Made by a program: the position numbers and the translations under genes. The notes below the pieces were generated by a model. That model made no database searches and was not told the origin of the DNA. It worked only from the letters and a program-made list of their open reading frames with translations. This document shows positions 6,316 to 9,159 of a stretch of 9,159 nt of DNA, piece after piece (the stretch's first letter is position 1; the number at the start of each line of letters is the position of its first letter). Source of the stretch: Anaerolineae bacterium (GTDB lineage Bacteria > Chloroflexota > Anaerolineae > JAFGEY01); NCBI GenBank assembly GCA_016929205.1, contig JAFGJF010000149.1, positions 1-9,159 on the forward strand, given 5' to 3'.

Positions 6316-7090
6316 GGTTATGCAGCAAAGCGGACAGTTCCTCGACGACACGCTTGATCTGGAGATGAACGACACCCGGTGGAATGCCGCTCCCCAGGAT
6401 AGCGACAATAGACAGATCCCGATCGAACTTGATCGCGTACAGGCTCGTGGTTTTCCCCACAAAAGAATGCAGATCGAAATGCCCGTCCGTCTCCCCTAAC
6501 AACCCCGCCAGCCTGTCCGCCCGCTCCAGGCTATCCAATATCAACTGAACCAGTTTATTTTCGCGCGTCTCCTGCGATCGTCCCAGGTATGTCACCAATT
6601 CATCCCGGCAGATCAGGGCGACCATTTCGGCCGAGATTTCACGAGAGAACTCGGCCAACAAGGGTTTAATCGCAGGAATCTGCGCACATACCCGCTCGAC
6701 ACGCGTGGGCGGCGCTGTTAGCACCTTTTTCTTCAAGAATGCAGCGATTTGCTCGGCCAACCGGCCTACAAAAAACGGCTTGTGCAATACCCCCTGAATG
6801 TCCAGCGCGGTCAGTGTATCCTCCAACTCTTGTCCAAACGGGGGCACAAAAACGACGCGGATGTATGGATCCAGATCTCGAAGCTGTTCCAACAGGCCGG
6901 CGGGAGATGTATCGGAAACGGCAACGTCAACAATCGCCAGATCCACCTCATTATCGCGCACGGCCTGAACTGCCATGTGACCTGTGGGCACCACAGCGAC
7001 CACAAATTTGCCCATCAACTCCAGGCCGTCGCGAAGAATGTCGGCAAAATCGGTATTCGAATCCAAGATCAGCACGCGCCGTGTCGGCAT
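6308..7090 (-). CDS. REC domain-Roadblock/LC7 domain protein (atypical response regulator)
   Basis: A 260-residue protein with an N-terminal receiver-like domain (about 4-120) and a C-terminal Roadblock/LC7-like domain (about 150-255). The receiver has LILDSN at 7-12, the likely phospho-acceptor D55 in AIVDVAV, and the conserved lysine in LHKPF at 102-106 (K104). The acidic pair is reduced to D10 followed by S, and the usual Thr/Ser after strand 4 falls in FVPPFG (prolines at 83-84), so phosphorylation signalling may be altered. The second half shows the Roadblock pattern MVALICRDELVTYLG at 156-170 and SLYAIKFDRDLSIVAIL at 216-232. Roadblock domains commonly regulate small Ras-like GTPases (MglB type), but none is encoded here. 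The ATG at 7090 has an excellent GGGGGAGG Shine-Dalgarno about 4 nt upstream. It is the first gene of the operon and could feed a signal into it, though there is no DNA-binding domain. Confidence 0.82.
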   Translation of the reverse strand: MPTRRVLILDSNTDFADILRDGLELMGKFVVAVVPTGHMAVQAVRDNEVDLAIVDVAVSDTSPAGLLEQLRDLDPYIRVVFVPPFGQELEDTLTALDIQGVLHKPFFVGRLAEQIAAFLKKKVLTAPPTRVERVCAQIPAIKPLLAEFSREISAEMVALICRDELVTYLGRSQETRENKLVQLILDSLERADRLAGLLGETDGHFDLHSFVGKTTSLYAIKFDRDLSIVAILGSGIPPGVVHLQIKRVVEELSALLHNHE

Positions 7091-7118
7091 CTGCCTCCCC
7101 CTCGCTCACAATATGACC

Positions 7119-7147
7119 ATTGTAACGGTTTTTGAGGGAAAAGTCAA
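7119..7147 (-). promoter_or_regulatory. sigma70-type promoter of the five-gene leftward operon
   Basis: On the minus strand, TTGACT (7147-7142) and TACAAT (7124-7119) are separated by exactly 17 nt. Each hexamer differs from consensus at one position. Transcription would start near 7112, giving a leader of about 21 nt that carries the strong ribosome-binding site of the REC-Roadblock gene. No other equally good promoter is seen before the downstream genes, which are tightly coupled. Confidence 0.75.
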
Positions 7148-7182
7148 AGGAAAATCCGAGGCGAGATCAAGCTGGGACATTC

Positions 7183-7211
7183 TTGATGGGACAACCAGGA
7201 TGTCATATACT
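7183..7211 (+). promoter_or_regulatory. sigma70-type promoter directed rightward
   Basis: On the plus strand, TTGATG (7183-7188) and TATACT (7206-7211) are separated by exactly 17 nt. It diverges from the operon promoter, with the two -35 elements about 36 nt apart. Transcription would begin near 7218 and run antisense into the 3' end of the anti-sigma gene. No annotated gene explains it, except the small ORF at 7247-7441. The hexamers are good but not perfect, so a chance match is possible. Confidence 0.5.
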
Positions 7212-7215
7212 GACA
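7201..7215. promoter_or_regulatory. Possible operator overlapping the rightward -10 box
   Basis: TGTCA and TGACA form a perfect 5-bp inverted repeat around a 5-nt centre, TATAC. The centre lies inside the -10 hexamer of the rightward promoter, a position where a bound repressor would block RNA polymerase. Short arms like these arise often by chance, so this is only a candidate. Confidence 0.25.
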
Positions 7216-7223
7216 GTAATTGT

Positions 7224-7257
7224 TTTGACCGCATTAGGAGAAAAGGATGCGGTCAAA
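7224..7257 (+). repeat. 11-bp perfect inverted repeat (hairpin) enclosing an RBS and start codon
   Basis: The arms TTTGACCGCAT (7224-7234) and ATGCGGTCAAA (7247-7257) are perfect complements around a 12-nt loop. In plus-strand RNA the loop holds AGGAG (7236-7240), and the ATG of the small ORF (7247-7249) is the first part of the right arm. Folding would put the start codon in the stem and the Shine-Dalgarno in the loop. There is no U-tract on either strand, so it is not a standard intrinsic terminator. It could equally be a DNA operator located just downstream of the rightward transcription start. Confidence 0.6.
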
Positions 7258-7441
7258 TGACGCGCAACAAAATCAGGAAACAAGCACCTCACAAGCCGGT
7301 AGCGATACCATACAGATAGTCTTTGTCGAAACGAGACAAAGCATTACAATGCCCCTCAAGTCCTGCGACGCAGCAAAACAACAGCCACAATCAGTCCGAT
7401 CAGGGCCACACCCAATCCGATTTCAACGCCGCGCAGAATGA
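7247..7441 (+). CDS. Possible small ORF of unknown function
   Basis: A 64-codon open frame begins MRSNDAQQNQETSTSQAGSD and has no family I recognise. Supporting it are an AGGAG Shine-Dalgarno 6 nt before the ATG and a good promoter about 30 nt upstream. Against it, the last 28 codons are antisense to the end of the anti-sigma gene, the product is polar and low in complexity, and the start codon sits in a strong hairpin. It could be a genuine small protein, a leader peptide, the truncated front of a lost gene, or simply part of an antisense or regulatory RNA. Confidence 0.3.
   Translation: MRSNDAQQNQETSTSQAGSDTIQIVFVETRQSITMPLKSCDAAKQQPQSVRSGPHPIRFQRRAE
7321..7352 (-). repeat. Two adjacent inverted repeats just after the anti-sigma stop codon
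   Basis: Read on the minus strand, GCATT-GT-AATGC (7352-7341) is followed at once by CTTTGTC and GACAAAG arms around a 7-nt loop (7341-7321). They begin 3 nt after the TGA of the anti-sigma gene. Hairpins here may end or protect the sigma/anti-sigma transcript. There is no run of T after either, so intrinsic termination in the usual form is not supported. Confidence 0.4.
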
Positions 7442-8330
7442 TGCGCGTCGAGTCCCCCTTTCCTCCCCATACCGGCGCAGGGAGCGGCTCCAAGGACGGT
7501 TCCGGTAATGGTTCGTCTGCTTGCACAGCCACGTCCTCGGATTCGCCCGACGCCGGCGGTGGCGGTGCGGTAAGCTGTGCCTCCAGAGACAGTGTTGGTT
7601 CAGCAGGCGGCGCAGCCTCTTCCACCTGTACCGGAGCAGGCACGGATGTCATGGTAGATGTGACGGCATTGGCCGCGCCAGCCTTTGCTTCGCCGGACTC
7701 GGTCTCTAGCGCGAACGCACGGACTTGATCATCACCGGACGGCGTGCCATCCACCTCGCCCTCACCCATTTTATGAACGCTTTCCTTCTCGATCACAGCC
7801 TTTTGTTCGATCGTGACTTCTTTTTCGGCCTCGATCTCTCTTTCAACCGCGACCTCGCTTTCGAGCGTGACCCCTTGCTCAACCACAACCGCCTTGGGCG
7901 CTTCGGCCACCTTTTGCTCCATCGCTGCCGGCTCGGCCAGCATAGCTCCAGGCATAACCTGCCGGGAGCCGGGCCTCATCCAGCCGCCGGTCAAGGCGTC
8001 GCCGAACAAGACGACGACAAACAACAAGGCCACAACGGCCGTCGCCCACTGCATCGCAAACAATCTCCGGCGTGGGGCGACCCTGGCTGGCTCGACGTCC
8101 GCTTCACGCACGACAAAAGATCGCGGCACCGGGACAACCGGCACTTGCCGCAGCAGCCTTTTGGTCCACAGCAGCGTCTCCAACTCTTGTTGGCACTGTT
8201 CGCACGTCTCCAGGTGTGTCTTGATCTGTTCGACTTGCCGGTCCGACACCTGGCGATCCAGGTACGCCGAAAGCCGCTCGGACACGTATTGATGTTCGTT
8301 TTTCCGTCGCACAACCCGATTCTTATTCAT
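7356..8330 (-). CDS. Zinc-finger (zf-HC2) anti-sigma factor with two membrane segments
   Basis: A 324-residue membrane protein that probably holds the adjacent ECF sigma factor inactive. The cytoplasmic N-terminus carries the anti-sigma zinc-finger signature HLETCEQC at 39-46 (H39, C43, C46), preceded by ERLSAYLDRQVS. Transmembrane segment 1 is about 93-111. A long extracytoplasmic region (about 115-298) starts with six tandem hexapeptides, roughly V-x-V-E-x-E, at 148-183, then becomes rich in Ala, Pro and Glu. A second hydrophobic segment at about 302-320 ends in RRRT, putting the C-terminus back in the cytoplasm. The ATG at 8330 is chosen for its ATGA overlap with the sigma gene and GGTGG just upstream; an in-frame GTG lies at 8339. 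Release of the sigma factor by proteolysis or zinc/redox change is inferred from the family. The low-complexity region is unusual, and its ligand is unknown. Confidence 0.85.
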   Translation of the reverse strand: MNKNRVVRRKNEHQYVSERLSAYLDRQVSDRQVEQIKTHLETCEQCQQELETLLWTKRLLRQVPVVPVPRSFVVREADVEPARVAPRRRLFAMQWATAVVALLFVVVLFGDALTGGWMRPGSRQVMPGAMLAEPAAMEQKVAEAPKAVVVEQGVTLESEVAVEREIEAEKEVTIEQKAVIEKESVHKMGEGEVDGTPSGDDQVRAFALETESGEAKAGAANAVTSTMTSVPAPVQVEEAAPPAEPTLSLEAQLTAPPPPASGESEDVAVQADEPLPEPSLEPLPAPVWGGKGDSTRIILRGVEIGLGVALIGLIVAVVLLRRRT

Positions 8331-9001
8331 TCCAACCACCCAATGTCGATCGGCCAGCGATCACTCGGCCAGCACAAGAACAAACTCGCCAAACCTGCTA
8401 CACCGCCCGTCTTGTTATCTAGACGGTACCGCGACGGCAAAAGTTCCGCACTGGACTGCAAAAAATCGCGCAGTTTGCGGCGCCCACGGCTCAGGCGTGA
8501 CTTGACCGTGCCCAATGAGATGCCCAACGCCTCTGACACCTGGTCGTACTGGAATTCCTGAATATCGATCAGCACGACAATGGCGCGTTGCTCGGCTGGC
8601 AATGTTTCTAAACCACGCTGGATGAGCTGGCCCAGCTCTTGTTGATCGACATACTCTTCCGGGCGCTCCTGCTGGCTGCCTTGCAGTTGGCTCTCTTCCT
8701 GATCGCTGTATACGATTGCATCCAAGGATGCCGTGGGCCGCCGTTTTTTGACCCGCAGTTGGTCGTAACAGGCATTGGTTACGATCCGCATCAGCCACCC
8801 TTTGAACGAGCCGCCGTGAAAACGGCCGATGCCTCGATAGGCCGAGATAAAAGCCTCTTGAGTCGCGTCCGCGGCCCGATCCGGATCGCCCAGAATGCGA
8901 TAGGCTACGTTGTAAATCAGCGTCTGATAGTGTACAACCAGTTCGTTGAACGCTCTGCGATCGCCGCCTTGCGCGGCAGCGATCAGCGCAGTTTCATCCA
9001 T
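8327..9001 (-). CDS. ECF-family RNA polymerase sigma factor
   Basis: A 224-residue extracytoplasmic-function sigma factor of the RpoE/SigW type. Region 2 runs about 10-85, with the core-binding and -10 segments in YRILGDPDRAADATQEAFISAYRG (split across 34-57) and FKGWLMRIVTNACYDQLR at 66-83. Region 4 runs about 122-180, with LETLPAEQRAIVVLIDIQEF at 131-150 and the helix-turn-helix YDQVSEALGISLGTVKSRLS at 152-171. About 40 residues follow region 4, including a hydrophobic stretch at 201-211, which is longer than usual for simple ECF factors. The ATG at 9001 is supported by GAGG about 9 nt upstream; a TTG at 9025 would add eight residues and is less likely. It is translationally coupled to its anti-sigma factor. 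I found no convincing promoter for it in the short gap before the tRNA, and it may recognise its own unusual promoter. Confidence 0.93.
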   Translation of the reverse strand: MDETALIAAAQGGDRRAFNELVVHYQTLIYNVAYRILGDPDRAADATQEAFISAYRGIGRFHGGSFKGWLMRIVTNACYDQLRVKKRRPTASLDAIVYSDQEESQLQGSQQERPEEYVDQQELGQLIQRGLETLPAEQRAIVVLIDIQEFQYDQVSEALGISLGTVKSRLSRGRRKLRDFLQSSAELLPSRYRLDNKTGGVAGLASLFLCWPSDRWPIDIGWLE

Positions 9002-9032
9002 GACATCTTTCCTCAAGCAGCACAATGCAAAT

Positions 9033-9061
9033 TTGACTTTATCCGAGTTTCGGTTTATACT
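9033..9061 (+). promoter_or_regulatory. sigma70-type promoter of the tRNA-Leu gene
   Basis: TTGACT (9033-9038) and TATACT (9056-9061) are 17 nt apart, each one base from consensus. The predicted start near 9068 lies about 7 nt before the tRNA, as expected for a stable-RNA gene. The spacer contains a small palindrome, CCGA-GTT-TCGG (9043-9053). The sigma-factor gene diverges from this region, so its control elements must overlap this promoter. Confidence 0.75.
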
Positions 9062-9074
9062 TGGATTGTTGTCA

Positions 9075-9158
9075 GCCGGAGTGGCGGAACTGGCAGACGC
9101 GCGCGACTCAAACTCGCGTGAGGGTGACCTCTTGTGGGTTCGATTCCCACCTCCGGCA
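9075..9158 (+). tRNA. tRNA-Leu (anticodon CAA)
   Basis: The gene folds as a class II tRNA. The acceptor stem pairs GCCGGAG (9075-9081) with CTCCGGC (9151-9157), with discriminator A at 9158. The anticodon stem CGCGA/TCGCG (9102-9106 and 9114-9118) closes loop CTCAAAC, with anticodon CAA at 9109-9111, reading the UUG codon. A long variable arm follows (about 9119-9135), as required for leucine tRNAs. The T arm is GTGGG-TTCGATT-CCCAC. The base after the discriminator is T, so the CCA end is not encoded and must be added by nucleotidyltransferase. Confidence 0.96.
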
Positions 9159-9159
9159 T

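Noticed and set aside
6316..6462. N-terminal extension of the 16S methyltransferase
   Set aside because: The extra 49 residues sit inside the Roadblock coding region and lack family similarity. The ATG at 6315 gives the length expected for the family.
7224..7257. Intrinsic terminator at the 11-bp hairpin
   Set aside because: Neither strand has a T-tract after the stem, and the loop carries a Shine-Dalgarno-like sequence instead.
7725..8561. A 278-codon plus-strand open frame antisense to the anti-sigma gene
   Set aside because: The composition mirrors the repeats and low-complexity region of the opposite strand, and no family signature is present.
1..9159. Complete diversity-generating retroelement, transposon or CRISPR array
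   Set aside because: I found no reverse transcriptase, transposase, integrase, target-site duplications or spaced direct repeats in the window.

Overview
The window looks like a chromosomal piece of a mesophilic bacterium of moderately high GC content, most likely a member of the Chloroflexota (Anaerolineae-like). This is inferred from protein style: a NACHT ATPase fused to a formylglycine-generating-enzyme (FGE)-like domain, a REC-Roadblock protein, a divergent Tgt with a GFGGWPLD motif, and an ECF sigma/anti-sigma pair. No rRNA or taxonomic marker in the window settles it. All eight well-supported protein genes lie on the minus strand; the tRNA at the right edge is on the plus strand.

Reading in the direction of transcription (right to left): tRNA-Leu(CAA) at 9075-9158 is fired rightward by a strong sigma70-type promoter. 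An ECF sigma factor (8327-9001) and its membrane anti-sigma factor (7356-8330) overlap by ATGA. An intergenic region (7091-7355) holds two divergent sigma70-type promoters, two inverted repeats near the rightward one, and a possible 64-residue plus-strand ORF.

The leftward promoter (7119-7147) appears to drive a tightly packed five-gene operon: a REC-Roadblock protein, an ArmA/RmtB-like 16S rRNA G1405 N7-methyltransferase, a short divergent RsmI (16S C1402 2'-O-methyltransferase), a divergent Tgt (tRNA G34 transglycosylase), and an 885-residue NACHT/FGE-like protein. Junctions are an 8-bp overlap, a 9-nt gap, TGATG and ATGA, so translation is probably coupled. Two of the enzymes modify bases three nucleotides apart in the decoding centre of 16S rRNA, and the third modifies the tRNA wobble base that is read there. 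The operon is therefore a decoding-site modification module with a signalling-type protein at the front and a STAND/NACHT ATPase at the back.

The left end (1-1013) carries a complete HAD-family phosphatase (4-831). Between it and the NACHT gene lies a decayed C-terminal fragment of a YhhN/TMEM86 lysoplasmalogenase gene (858-1006), cut off exactly at the NACHT gene's stop codon. This marks a recombination or insertion boundary and suggests the original arrangement was a yhhN-HAD gene pair. No transposase, integrase, reverse transcriptase or CRISPR array is visible.
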